A stretch of DNA of 12,172 nucleotides from Maritimibacter sp. (lineage in GTDB: Bacteria > Pseudomonadota > Alphaproteobacteria > Rhodobacterales > Rhodobacteraceae), in assembly GCA_003520545.1 (NCBI GenBank), contig DOUP01000084.1:2038-14209 (forward strand). Direction: 5' to 3'. Position numbers and translations under genes: made by a program. This document shows positions 1 to 6,922 of this stretch, in pieces. The notes beneath the pieces were generated by a model. The model was not told the DNA's origin. It worked only from the letters and a program-made list of their open reading frames with translations, and ran no database searches. The number at the start of each line of letters is the position of its first letter. The stretch's first letter is position 1.

Positions 1-141
1 ATCTTGACGATCCGGGCGCCACGGCGCGACGCCCGACCTGGAAGAGCCGGACGTCTCAATGGTGCGCAGGACACGGGTCGGTGCCGGCTCTGGACCGAGC
101 GGCCGACGTTTGGTTCGGGAGGCTGAGATCACCCAGTATTG

Positions 142-175
142 AAAAAGCGCCGGCCAGCAGATGCTGACCGGCGCT
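142..175 (-). terminator. Intrinsic terminator of ald
   Basis: Read on the minus strand, two 13-base arms (175-163 and 158-146) pair with a single G-U mismatch around a 4-base loop. The stem is GC-rich and runs directly into five T residues (146-142). It lies 22 bases past the ald stop codon, so it fits a Rho-independent terminator for ald. The plus-strand reading lacks a T tract, so it probably works in one direction only. Confidence 0.88.
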
Positions 176-197
176 CATTCTCGGTTCGTTCGATCCG

Positions 198-1316
198 TTA
201 GGATCTGATGACGACGGCCGGTGAGACCACGTCGATGCTCAGGGCTTTGCCCACGGCATAGTTCGTCAGTTTCCCGGCGTGTGTGTTCAGACCTGCCGCC
301 AGCCCTTGATCCGCCGCGCAGGCTTCGCGCCAGCCCATGTCGGCCAGGCGCAGGAGATAGGGCAGGGTGGCGTTGCCAAGTGCGATGGTCGAAGTGCGCG
401 CGACCGCGCCGGGCATGTTGGCCACGCAGTAGTGCATGATGCCGTCCACCTCGTAGATTGGGTCCTGGTGCGTGGTGGCGTGCGAGGTCTCAAAGCACCC
501 ACCCTGGTCGATGGCGACGTCTACAAGCACAGCGCCCGGCTTCATCGTGGAGAGGTGGTCGCGGGTGACGAGCTTGGGCGCTGCGGCACCGGGGATGAGC
601 ACGGCGCCGATCACCATATCGGCCTCTGCCACCATCTCCGCAAGCCGCGTCTGCGAGGAATAGGAGGTCTTGAATTCGCCCCGGAACATATCGTCCAGAT
701 CGCGCAGGCGGGGGAGCGACATGTCCAGCACCGTGACGTCCGCGCCCATGCCAGCGGCAACCCGGGCGGCCTGTGTGCCGACGACGCCGCCGCCGATCAC
801 CACGACGTTGGCCGGGGCGACACCCGGCACGCCGCCCATCAGGACGCCACGGCCACCATTGGCTTTTTGCAGCGTCCATGACCCGACTTGGGGCGCGAGC
901 TTGCCTGCGACCTCGGACATGGGCGCGAGCAGGGGCAGGCGACCCTGCGCATCGGTCACGGTTTCATAGGCAATCGCCGTGACGCCGGATTTCAACAGGT
1001 CGTGGGTCTGGTCCGGATCGGGCGCGAGGTGGAGGTAGGTAAAGAGGATTTGTCCTTCGCGCAGTTTGGCCCGCTCGACCGCCTGCGGCTCCTTCACCTT
1101 TACGACCATATCGGCGCGCTCGAAGATTTCGTCCGCTGTCTCCACGATTTCGGCGCCGACGGCGCGGTAGTCGTCATCGGTGAAGCCCGCACCGTCCCCC
1201 GCGCTGGTTTCGATGATGACCTGGTGGCCATGGGCGATGGCTTCGCCTGCCGCCGCCGGGATCATCCCGACCCGGTATTCCTGTGGCTTGATTTCCTTTG
1301 GGCATCCAATAAGCAT
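198..1316 (-). CDS. ald: Alanine dehydrogenase (NAD-dependent)
   Basis: Catalyses reversible oxidative deamination of L-alanine to pyruvate and ammonium with NAD+, in the cytoplasm. It encodes 372 residues, the usual family length. The residues known to matter in characterised alanine dehydrogenases fall at the same numbers here: Arg15 and Lys75 (pyruvate binding), His96 and Asp270 (catalysis). The Rossmann loop is GGGVVG (175-180), followed by Asp198, which favours NAD over NADP. The frame is open upstream to about 1394, but the start at 1316 gives the family N-terminus MLIGCPKEIK and has a consensus AGGAGG seven bases upstream. It is divergent from an Lrp/AsnC gene, a common arrangement for alanine-inducible ald, so regulation by that neighbour is likely (inference). 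The gene is closed by a strong terminator. Confidence 0.97.
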   Translation of the reverse strand: MLIGCPKEIKPQEYRVGMIPAAAGEAIAHGHQVIIETSAGDGAGFTDDDYRAVGAEIVETADEIFERADMVVKVKEPQAVERAKLREGQILFTYLHLAPDPDQTHDLLKSGVTAIAYETVTDAQGRLPLLAPMSEVAGKLAPQVGSWTLQKANGGRGVLMGGVPGVAPANVVVIGGGVVGTQAARVAAGMGADVTVLDMSLPRLRDLDDMFRGEFKTSYSSQTRLAEMVAEADMVIGAVLIPGAAAPKLVTRDHLSTMKPGAVLVDVAIDQGGCFETSHATTHQDPIYEVDGIMHYCVANMPGAVARTSTIALGNATLPYLLRLADMGWREACAADQGLAAGLNTHAGKLTNYAVGKALSIDVVSPAVVIRS

Positions 1317-1323
1317 CGCGTGT

Positions 1324-1329
1324 CCTCCT
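1324..1329 (-). promoter_or_regulatory. Ribosome binding site fixing the ald start
   Basis: On the minus strand this reads AGGAGG, a perfect Shine-Dalgarno sequence seven bases before the ATG at 1316. It rules out the in-frame starts further upstream, which would add about 26 residues unlike the family. Confidence 0.9.
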
Positions 1330-1430
1330 CTATGATCCCAATCTACGGGAGTCGCCGCGCAATAGGTTTGAAAAGACATGGCGCAGTGACGCATCTTGGC
1401 GTAGATTTCTTCGATACTTGGGGTGTTTGG

Positions 1431-1438
1431 GGAAAGGA
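1431..1438 (+). promoter_or_regulatory. Ribosome binding site of the Lrp-type gene
   Basis: The purine run GGAAAGGA lies six bases before the ATG at 1445. It favours that start over the in-frame TTG at 1418, which would add nine residues not typical of Lrp/AsnC proteins. Confidence 0.7.
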
Positions 1439-1444
1439 AATTCG

Positions 1445-1909
1445 ATGGACGCGCTTTTGGACGATATGGACCGTCGCATTCTCGGTGCGTTGCAACGCAA
1501 GGGCCGCATGTCCAATGCAGACCTGGCGGAGAAGGTTCATCTTTCCCCCTCGGCCTGTCATCGCCGTGTTCAGCGGTTGGAGAAAGACGGCTTCATCAAG
1601 GATTACGTCGCGCTTCTTGATCCTCGCTCGATCGGGTATTCCACCATGGTTTTTGTCGAAATCACCTTGTCCGGGCAGGCCGACGAACTTCTTGCCGCGT
1701 TTGAGCGGGAGGTCGCCTTGGTGCCCGAGGTTCTGGAGTGTCATCTCATGGCGGGAAAGGCGGACTATATCCTGAAGGTCGTTGCCCGCGACACCGACGA
1801 TTTCGCGCGGGTGCACCGTCAGAAGCTTGCCGCGCTGCCGGGGGTCTTGGGGATGCAATCAAGCTTTGCGCTCCGCACCGTGTTCAAGACGACGGCGCTG
1901 CCGACCTAG
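1445..1909 (+). CDS. Lrp/AsnC family transcriptional regulator
   Basis: A 154-residue protein, normal for this family. Residues 5-53 form the winged helix-turn-helix, starting LDDMDRRILGALQ. The recognition-helix region LSPSACHRRVQRLEKDG spans 33-49. Residues 65-145 form the RAM (AsnC_trans_reg) domain, including the GKADY turn at 104-108 that normally lines the amino-acid binding and oligomer interface. It is divergent from ald with 128 bases between starts. In other bacteria such neighbours (AldR/BkdR type) activate or repress ald in response to alanine, so that role is likely here but is inferred from position. Its TAG stop overlaps the stop codon of the opposing transporter gene. No symbol is given because orthology to a named regulator cannot be settled by eye. 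Confidence 0.93.
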   Translation: MDALLDDMDRRILGALQRKGRMSNADLAEKVHLSPSACHRRVQRLEKDGFIKDYVALLDPRSIGYSTMVFVEITLSGQADELLAAFEREVALVPEVLECHLMAGKADYILKVVARDTDDFARVHRQKLAALPGVLGMQSSFALRTVFKTTALPT

Positions 1910-3147
1910 GCCGCCTGAGTGGGCATAAGCTCGATCCGTTTCTCGCGGATCGGGAGGTGCAGGAGCGCGGATAGGGCGCCGACGCCGACCCCGATCCACC
2001 AGACGAAGGTGTAGTCGCCCGTCACGTCATACATCCGGCCGCCCAGCCAGACGCCCATGAAGCTGCCCAGCTGGTGCGAGAAAAAGACGATCCCGTAAAG
2101 CGTGCCCATGTACCGCAGCCCGTAAAGATGCGCGACGAGGCCGGAGGTCAGGGGCACGGTGGCAAGCCAGAGGCTTCCCATCACGATGGAGAAGACGATG
2201 ACGCTGACCGGGGTGATCGGCAGGATGATAAAGGCGGCGGCGGCAATGGTGCGCAGGGTGTAGATTCCGGCGAGCAGGTATTTTTTCGGAAGCCGATTGC
2301 CCAGCCAGCCCGCGTAGAGGGTGCCCACGATATTGGCGAGGCCGATGAGCGAGATCGAGACGGCGCCCAGTGCCGAGGTGGTCGAGACGCCGATCGAGGC
2401 CAGCGTGCCCGACGGGTCGATGGCCCCGCACATCTCGGTGACGAAGGCAGGGAAGTGCGCGGTGATGAAACCCAACTGGTAACCGCAGGAGAAAAAGCCG
2501 AGGAAGATGAGCGTATACGACGGATCGCGGAAGGCACGGACCAGAACCTCTCCCAGGCTTTCCTGCAGCTCGATCTTCGAGACCGCAGGGGCACGCATCA
2601 GGGGGAGCACCATGAGTACGGCGAGGATTGCGGCGGCGAAGACGATGAACACGCTCTGCCATGGCATCAGCGACAGAAGCCATTCGGCGACCGGTGCGCC
2701 GAAGACCTGTCCCGCGCTGCCCGCAGCGGTCGCGATGGCAAGCGACATGGAGCGGTGCTCGTCGCTCGAGGCGCGCCCGACCACGGCGAGGATAACGCCG
2801 AAGCCGGTGCCCGCGATCCCGAACCCGACGGCGACCTCCCAGACCTGGTGTGCGAGCGGCGTCGTGGCGAAGGACGAGGCGACGAGGCCCGCGGCATAGA
2901 GCACGGCGCCCATGATGATCGCTTTGCGGTCGCCCAGTTTTTCCGCGATGGCGCCGAAGATCGGTTGCCCGACCCCCCAAGCCAGGTTCTGAATCGCGAT
3001 GGCGAGAGAGAAATCGGCGCGCAACCAGCCGAATTCCTCGGCGATGGGGATTTGAAAAACCCCGAAACTCGCCCGGATGGCGAAGCTGATCATGATGACG
3101 AGACAACCGGCGATGAGCACCGGAGAAATGAGGCGTGCACGTTGCAT
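1906..3147 (-). CDS. Major facilitator superfamily transporter, MCT/OFA-like
   Basis: A 413-residue inner-membrane protein with about 12 hydrophobic helices in two halves joined by a polar loop around residues 195-215. The loop after helix 2 (about 65-75) carries an MFS motif A variant, GAIAEKLGDRK. The N-terminal stretch SFAIRASFGVFQIPIAEEFG resembles monocarboxylate and oxalate/formate antiporter types, so an organic anion is a plausible substrate, but it cannot be read from sequence. The ATG at 3147 has no clear Shine-Dalgarno. A TTG at 3183 would add 12 polar residues and also lacks one, so the start is uncertain. Neighbours give no functional link: it converges on the Lrp-type gene and is divergent from zapE (99 bases). 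Confidence 0.88.
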   Translation of the reverse strand: MQRARLISPVLIAGCLVIMISFAIRASFGVFQIPIAEEFGWLRADFSLAIAIQNLAWGVGQPIFGAIAEKLGDRKAIIMGAVLYAAGLVASSFATTPLAHQVWEVAVGFGIAGTGFGVILAVVGRASSDEHRSMSLAIATAAGSAGQVFGAPVAEWLLSLMPWQSVFIVFAAAILAVLMVLPLMRAPAVSKIELQESLGEVLVRAFRDPSYTLIFLGFFSCGYQLGFITAHFPAFVTEMCGAIDPSGTLASIGVSTTSALGAVSISLIGLANIVGTLYAGWLGNRLPKKYLLAGIYTLRTIAAAAFIILPITPVSVIVFSIVMGSLWLATVPLTSGLVAHLYGLRYMGTLYGIVFFSHQLGSFMGVWLGGRMYDVTGDYTFVWWIGVGVGALSALLHLPIREKRIELMPTQAA

Positions 3148-3246
3148 GCTCAGGATAAACCCGGTTTCGGCGCGCGCCGTCAAACGGCAATTCTTGATGC
3201 CACGGATCAGCTTTCCTTATGCGCCCGCGCGCGGTAATCGGGAAAC

Positions 3247-4329
3247 ATGAGTGAAACGCTGCAAGAAATTTACGCCGCCCGCGTCGAAGAGGGCAGCCTG
3301 ACCCCTGACCCGGCACAGGAAGAGGCGTTGCCGCTGTTCGATGATATTCGCGAGCATCTGCTGGCAGCCAAGACCCGCAAGAAGGGGCTTCTGGGCGGGT
3401 TGTTTCACAAGCCCGAAGATGTGCCGGACGGCCTTTACCTTTGGGGTGGCGTCGGGCGTGGCAAGTCGATGCTGATGGATTTGTTCGTCGAGCACCTGCC
3501 CATCGAAGGCAAGCGCCGGGTGCATTTTCATGCCTTCATGCAGGAGGTCCAGCAGGGGCTTCACGAGGCGCGCAAGGGAGGTGCGTCCGATGCAATCGGG
3601 CCGGTGGCCGAAAGCATTGGCAAGGATTTGCGTCTGCTGGCGCTCGACGAAATGCAGATCACCGACATTGCCGATGCGATGGTCGTGGGTCGGCTTTTCG
3701 AGCGGCTGATGGCGGATGGCGTGGTGATCGTCACCACGTCGAACCGGGTGCCGGATGACTTGTATAAAGACGGGTTGAACCGGCAGCTTTTCCTTCCGTT
3801 CATCGACCTCATCAAGGAACGGCTGGTGGTGCATGAGCTGACCTCGCACCGGGATTACCGTCAGGACCGATTGGCCGGATCGCAGGTCTATTTCACGCCG
3901 ATCAATGGCGAAAGCCGTCGTGCGATGGATGCGGTGTGGCACGACCTGACCGGGGGCGGTGACGCAGAGCCTCTGGTGCTCGACGTGAAGAACCGGGAGG
4001 TTGAAATCCCCGCGTTTCGCAACGGGATCGGGCGGGCGAGTTTCTATGCGCTCTGCGGCAAGATGTTGGGGCCGGGCGATTACCTCGCCATTGCGGATGC
4101 GGTCCAGGTGCTGGTGCTCGATGATATTCCGACGCTCAGCCGTCAGAATTTCAACGAGGCCAAGCGTTTCGTTACGTTGATTGACGCGCTTTACGAAGCG
4201 CATGTCCGGCTGATCGCTTCGGCGGCGGCGGAGCCTGAATATCTCTACCTCGAAGGCGAAGGGTCGTTCGAGTTCGAGCGCACGGCAAGCCGCTTGCGCG
4301 AGATGCAGGACAAGGATTGGGGCGCCTGA
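3247..4329 (+). CDS. zapE: Cell division protein ZapE (AFG1-family ATPase)
   Basis: A 360-residue P-loop ATPase of the AFG1/ZapE family. Walker A is GGVGRGKS (67-74) and Walker B is LLALDEMQ (130-137). A sensor-1-like TTSN (163-166) is followed by the family-typical RVPDDLY-DGLNRQLFLPFI block (about 167-186). In E. coli ZapE is an FtsZ-associated ATPase of the constricting division ring. Mitochondrial relatives (AFG1/LACE1) act in protein quality control. There is no signal peptide or membrane helix, so it is cytosolic or peripheral. The ATG at 3247 is preceded by only a weak GGGAA. A loose candidate promoter (TTGATG at 3194-3199, TATGCG at 3218-3223) lies upstream. It ends seven bases from the convergent small membrane gene with no room for a hairpin between them. 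Confidence 0.95.
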   Translation: MSETLQEIYAARVEEGSLTPDPAQEEALPLFDDIREHLLAAKTRKKGLLGGLFHKPEDVPDGLYLWGGVGRGKSMLMDLFVEHLPIEGKRRVHFHAFMQEVQQGLHEARKGGASDAIGPVAESIGKDLRLLALDEMQITDIADAMVVGRLFERLMADGVVIVTTSNRVPDDLYKDGLNRQLFLPFIDLIKERLVVHELTSHRDYRQDRLAGSQVYFTPINGESRRAMDAVWHDLTGGGDAEPLVLDVKNREVEIPAFRNGIGRASFYALCGKMLGPGDYLAIADAVQVLVLDDIPTLSRQNFNEAKRFVTLIDALYEAHVRLIASAAAEPEYLYLEGEGSFEFERTASRLREMQDKDWGA

Positions 4330-4336
4330 GCCGCGT

Positions 4337-4558
4337 TTACCAGTAGTGCCCGATCACGGTGATGAAAACGCCGGGGATTTCTTCGAGCGTATAGCCCCCC
4401 GGTTTCGTCCGTTCCGCCCAGACCGCAAGGCCCCCACCAGCGACGAACAGAAGCGCCGAAACACGCGGGACGCGGTTGTCGATCCATGCCGAAATAGCCG
4501 ATGGGATCGCGAGCGCCACGATGACGATCGCGATGGACATGTAAAGATCGTAGGGCAT
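4337..4558 (-). CDS. Small conserved two-helix membrane protein behind pyk
   Basis: A 73-residue protein with two hydrophobic segments, about residues 6-25 and 32-49, joined by a short polar turn (AWIDNRVPR). A C-terminal polar part contains TKPGGYTLEEIPGVF. It probably sits in the inner membrane as a hairpin. Its ATG begins three bases after the pyk stop, so it is very likely cotranscribed with pyk and may be translationally coupled; no strong Shine-Dalgarno is visible. I recall similar short proteins behind pyk in other Rhodobacterales, sometimes with unreliable automatic names. No function can be assigned. Its position and clean hydrophobic pattern argue that it is real. Confidence 0.8.
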   Translation of the reverse strand: MPYDLYMSIAIVIVALAIPSAISAWIDNRVPRVSALLFVAGGGLAVWAERTKPGGYTLEEIPGVFITVIGHYW

Positions 4559-4561
4559 ACC

Positions 4562-6010
4562 CTAGTATTCAGGGTCGGTGGCGAAAATCAATCGTTCCGC
4601 ACAGGGGGCGATGCGAAGGATGTTCGTCGTGCCCGGCACGTTGAAGGGCACGCCTGCGGTAACGACGATCTGATCGTCCTCGGTCGCGAGCCCGGCTTCT
4701 CGGGCCGCGCGCGCTGCCGAGACAACCGCCATTTTGAAGCGGTCCACCTCGCCAGTCATATGGCTTTGAATACCCCAAGACAGACACAGACGCCGGGCGG
4801 TGCCGACCAGAGGGGTGAGCGCGATGATTGGCACGTGGGGCCGTTCGCGGGCTGTCAGGAGTGCGGTGGTGCCCGATTGGGTAAAACAGGAGATGACCTT
4901 GATGTCCGTGGCTTCCGCGATTTCGCGGGCCGCGGACACGATGCCGTCGGCGATGGTCGTGCGGGCCACGTGGCGCGAACTGTCGAGCACCTCACGATAG
5001 GTGGGGTCGTTTTCCACTTCATGGGCGACGTTGCTCATCGTGGCGACGGCTTCACGCGGGTAATTGCCCGCGGCCGATTCTGCCGAAAGCATCACGGCAT
5101 CCGCACCTTCGTAGATCGCGTTCGCGACGTCAGAGACTTCGGCGCGGGTCGGCACCGGGCTTTCGATCATCGATTCCATCATCTGCGTCGCGACGATCAC
5201 AGGTTTGGCGGCGCGGCGGCAGGCGTGCACCAAGCGTTTCTGGATCGGCGGCACGTTCTGCACCGGAAGCTCCACGCCAAGATCACCCCGCGCGACCATG
5301 ATCCCGTCGGACACCGCGAGAATATCGTCAAAGGCCTTCACGGCCGCTGGTTTTTCGATCTTGGCGAGCACGGCAGCCCGGCCCTGGACCAAGGCACGCG
5401 CCTCTTCCACGTCCTCGGGCCGCTGCACGAACGACAGGGCAAGCCAGTCGACGCCCAGTTGGCAGGCGAATTCGAGGTCTTCCTTGTCCTTTTCCGAAAG
5501 CGCGGCCAGGGGCAGCACGGTATCGGGCACGTTCACACCTTTGCGGTCGGAAATGGTGCCGCCGACGATCACGCGGCAGTTGGCGTAGTCCTCACCGTTG
5601 TCGACGACTTCGAGCCGCATCTTTCCGTCGTTGACCAGAAGCGTGTCGCCGGGGTTGAGCGCGTCGAAGATTTCTTTGTGCGGAAGGCAAACCCGATGGT
5701 TCTCGCCGGGCGTCGGGTCCAGATCGAAGCGGAACATATCGCCGTCTTCGAGCTCGGCGGCTTCCGCGACAAAGGTGCCGCAGCGCAGTTTTGGGCCCTG
5801 GAGGTCGGCAAGGATCGCGATGGGTTTGCCCAGGTCCTTTTCGATCTGGCGGATGATGGCGTGACGTTCGCGGTGTCCGTCATGGGTGCCGTGCGACATG
5901 TTCAACCGGAACACGTCCGCACCAGCTTCGACCAGCGCACGGATCATGTCATAGGTGTCGGAGGCAGGCCCCAGGGTCGCGACGATCTTTGTGTTACGTG
6001 TGCGGGGCAT
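4562..6010 (-). CDS. pyk: Pyruvate kinase
   Basis: Transfers phosphate from phosphoenolpyruvate to ADP, giving pyruvate and ATP. The 482 residues match the usual bacterial length. Visible motifs are the substrate loop NMSHG (37-41), the active-site signature around AKIEKPAAVKAF (216-227) with catalytic Lys217 and metal ligand Glu219, and MVARGDLGVE (238-247) with Asp243. ATQMMESM (274-281) and PTRAEVSDVANA (287-298) follow, then the regulatory C-terminal domain. At 70-76 it reads LQGPKLR. The Lys74 here is in place of the Glu that marks potassium-dependent enzymes, so this is probably a potassium-independent type. The ATG at 6010 has AAGAGG just upstream and gives the canonical N-terminus PRTRNTKIVATLGPAS; longer in-frame starts to 6100 are not supported. 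It is followed after three bases by a small membrane gene. Confidence 0.97.
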   Translation of the reverse strand: MPRTRNTKIVATLGPASDTYDMIRALVEAGADVFRLNMSHGTHDGHRERHAIIRQIEKDLGKPIAILADLQGPKLRCGTFVAEAAELEDGDMFRFDLDPTPGENHRVCLPHKEIFDALNPGDTLLVNDGKMRLEVVDNGEDYANCRVIVGGTISDRKGVNVPDTVLPLAALSEKDKEDLEFACQLGVDWLALSFVQRPEDVEEARALVQGRAAVLAKIEKPAAVKAFDDILAVSDGIMVARGDLGVELPVQNVPPIQKRLVHACRRAAKPVIVATQMMESMIESPVPTRAEVSDVANAIYEGADAVMLSAESAAGNYPREAVATMSNVAHEVENDPTYREVLDSSRHVARTTIADGIVSAAREIAEATDIKVISCFTQSGTTALLTARERPHVPIIALTPLVGTARRLCLSWGIQSHMTGEVDRFKMAVVSAARAAREAGLATEDDQIVVTAGVPFNVPGTTNILRIAPCAERLIFATDPEY

Positions 6011-6163
6011 GGGGCCTCTTATGTTTGCGTTAACGGTCCGTTTCTCTGTAGACCGGACAGGGGTCTGCCGCAACGGCATGTGCCGAAAAAGTGGGCGCAA
6101 TAGCCCTCTTTCCCATTCCCTGCGGCTCGGTTACGCAGGTTTGGCGAAAAAGACGACAGGCGC
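6011..6163. promoter_or_regulatory. Divergent control region pyk / N-formylglutamate amidohydrolase
   Basis: These 153 bases lie between two divergent starts and carry several short dyads. CGTTAACG (6028-6035) overlaps AACGG-T-CCGTT (6032-6042). CGGCA-TG-TGCCG is at 6074-6085. A 6-base hairpin CCTGCG/CGCAGG with a 9-base loop is at 6119-6139. No strong -35/-10 pair is clear; a weak pyk candidate is TTGCGG, a 17-base gap, then TACAGA on the minus strand. Which dyads are functional cannot be told. Confidence 0.45.
6015..6020 (-). promoter_or_regulatory. Ribosome binding site fixing the pyk start
   Basis: On the minus strand this reads AAGAGG, four bases before the ATG at 6010. It selects the internal start over the upstream in-frame ATG codons, whose extra 30 residues do not resemble pyruvate kinases. 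Confidence 0.75.
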
Positions 6164-6904
6164 ATGACATACCACCCTTATCACATCTTTGGCGAGGATC
6201 GTCCCGGACGTTGGCTTCTGACCTGCGATCATGCGGCGAACACCGTCCCCGATGAGGTTGCGGGCGGGGATCTCGGCATCGCGCCCGAGGACATGGCGCG
6301 CCATATCGCGTTCGACCCCGGCGCGGCGGGCGTGTCTCTCGCTTTGGCCAAGATGCTCGACAGCCCCGCAATCTGTTCCAACTTCTCGCGCCTGGTGATC
6401 GACCCGAACCGGGGCGAGGATGATCCGACGCTTTTGATGAAGCTATACGACGGGACCATCATTCCGGCGAACCGACATGCGGGTGCGGCTGAAAAGGAAC
6501 GGCGATTGAACCTGTGCTATCGTCCTTACCACCAAGCGGTGGCGCGGCTCGCGGCGCGGCAGGATGATACGATTTACGTCGCGATCCACTCCTACACCAA
6601 GCAGCTTCGCGGCCGCGATCCACGGCCGTGGCACATCGGCGTGCTCTATGCGCGCGACGAACGTTTCTCGCGCCCCTTGATCGAGCGGCTGCACCAGGAA
6701 AGCGATCTGATGGTCGGCGCCAATGAGCCCTACGGCGGGCACCTGGACGGCGATAGCGTGGACCGGCACGCCATTTATCATGGTCGGGTGAATGTGCTGA
6801 TCGAGATCCGGAACGACCTCATCGAAACCGATGAACAGCAATATGCCTGGGCCGAACGTCTTGCTCCGATGCTTGAAGAGGTGCGGGCGAAGGCCAATCT
6901 GTGA
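6164..6904 (+). CDS. N-formylglutamate amidohydrolase family protein
   Basis: A 246-residue FGase-family (zinc amidohydrolase) protein. Family blocks in order are CDHAANTVP (21-29), DPGA (51-54), SRLVIDPNR (75-83), a mid-protein IHSYT (141-145) and EIRNDLI (214-220). HGR at 206-208 is close before the last block. Characterised members (HutG of pseudomonads) hydrolyse N-formyl-L-glutamate to formate and glutamate in histidine breakdown. No hut genes are nearby, so the substrate here is open; related short members are widespread in alphaproteobacteria outside hut operons. There is no signal peptide, so it is cytoplasmic. The start at 6164 has only a weak upstream purine stretch. The DUF1244 gene follows after 18 bases and is almost certainly in the same transcript. 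Confidence 0.9.
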   Translation: MTYHPYHIFGEDRPGRWLLTCDHAANTVPDEVAGGDLGIAPEDMARHIAFDPGAAGVSLALAKMLDSPAICSNFSRLVIDPNRGEDDPTLLMKLYDGTIIPANRHAGAAEKERRLNLCYRPYHQAVARLAARQDDTIYVAIHSYTKQLRGRDPRPWHIGVLYARDERFSRPLIERLHQESDLMVGANEPYGGHLDGDSVDRHAIYHGRVNVLIEIRNDLIETDEQQYAWAERLAPMLEEVRAKANL

Positions 6905-6922
6905 ACAAAGAGGAGAGAGACC

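Larger units (their letters stand above)
1317..1444. promoter_or_regulatory. Divergent control region ald / Lrp-type regulator
   Basis: These 128 bases separate the two divergent starts and must hold both promoters and probably the regulator's binding sites. I found no convincing -35/-10 pair. One visible symmetry is the octamer AATCTACG at 1340-1347, repeated in inverted orientation at 1400-1407, with centres exactly 60 bases apart. Lrp-family octamers bind spaced sites on one DNA face, so these are candidate sites, but an 8-base match could be chance. Confidence 0.55.

Noticed and set aside
1..141. Possible end of a gene at the left edge
   Set aside because: Short open frames exist in several readings, but none shows a recognisable protein, and no ribosome site or terminator supports one. 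Left as unassigned.
3168..3179. Perfect palindrome CGGCGCGCGCCG before the transporter
   Set aside because: It is made only of G and C in a GC-rich genome, where such dyads arise often by chance; no repeat copy was seen nearby.
2027..3316. Two long open frames over the transporter: minus strand 2027-3316 and plus strand 2074-3237
   Set aside because: Both are low-complexity, Arg- or Asp/Glu/Gly-rich shadows of the transporter frame, without hydrophobic pattern or motifs.
3217..4203. Minus-strand open frame opposite zapE (328 codons)
   Set aside because: It is the antisense of a gene with intact Walker motifs; no domain or ribosome site supports it.
4346..6103. Long plus-strand open frame antisense to pyk and its small neighbour (585 codons)
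   Set aside because: It is rich in His, Arg, Asp and Gly with no recognisable domain, lies wholly opposite genes with clear family motifs, and reflects the GC-biased codon use of the real genes.
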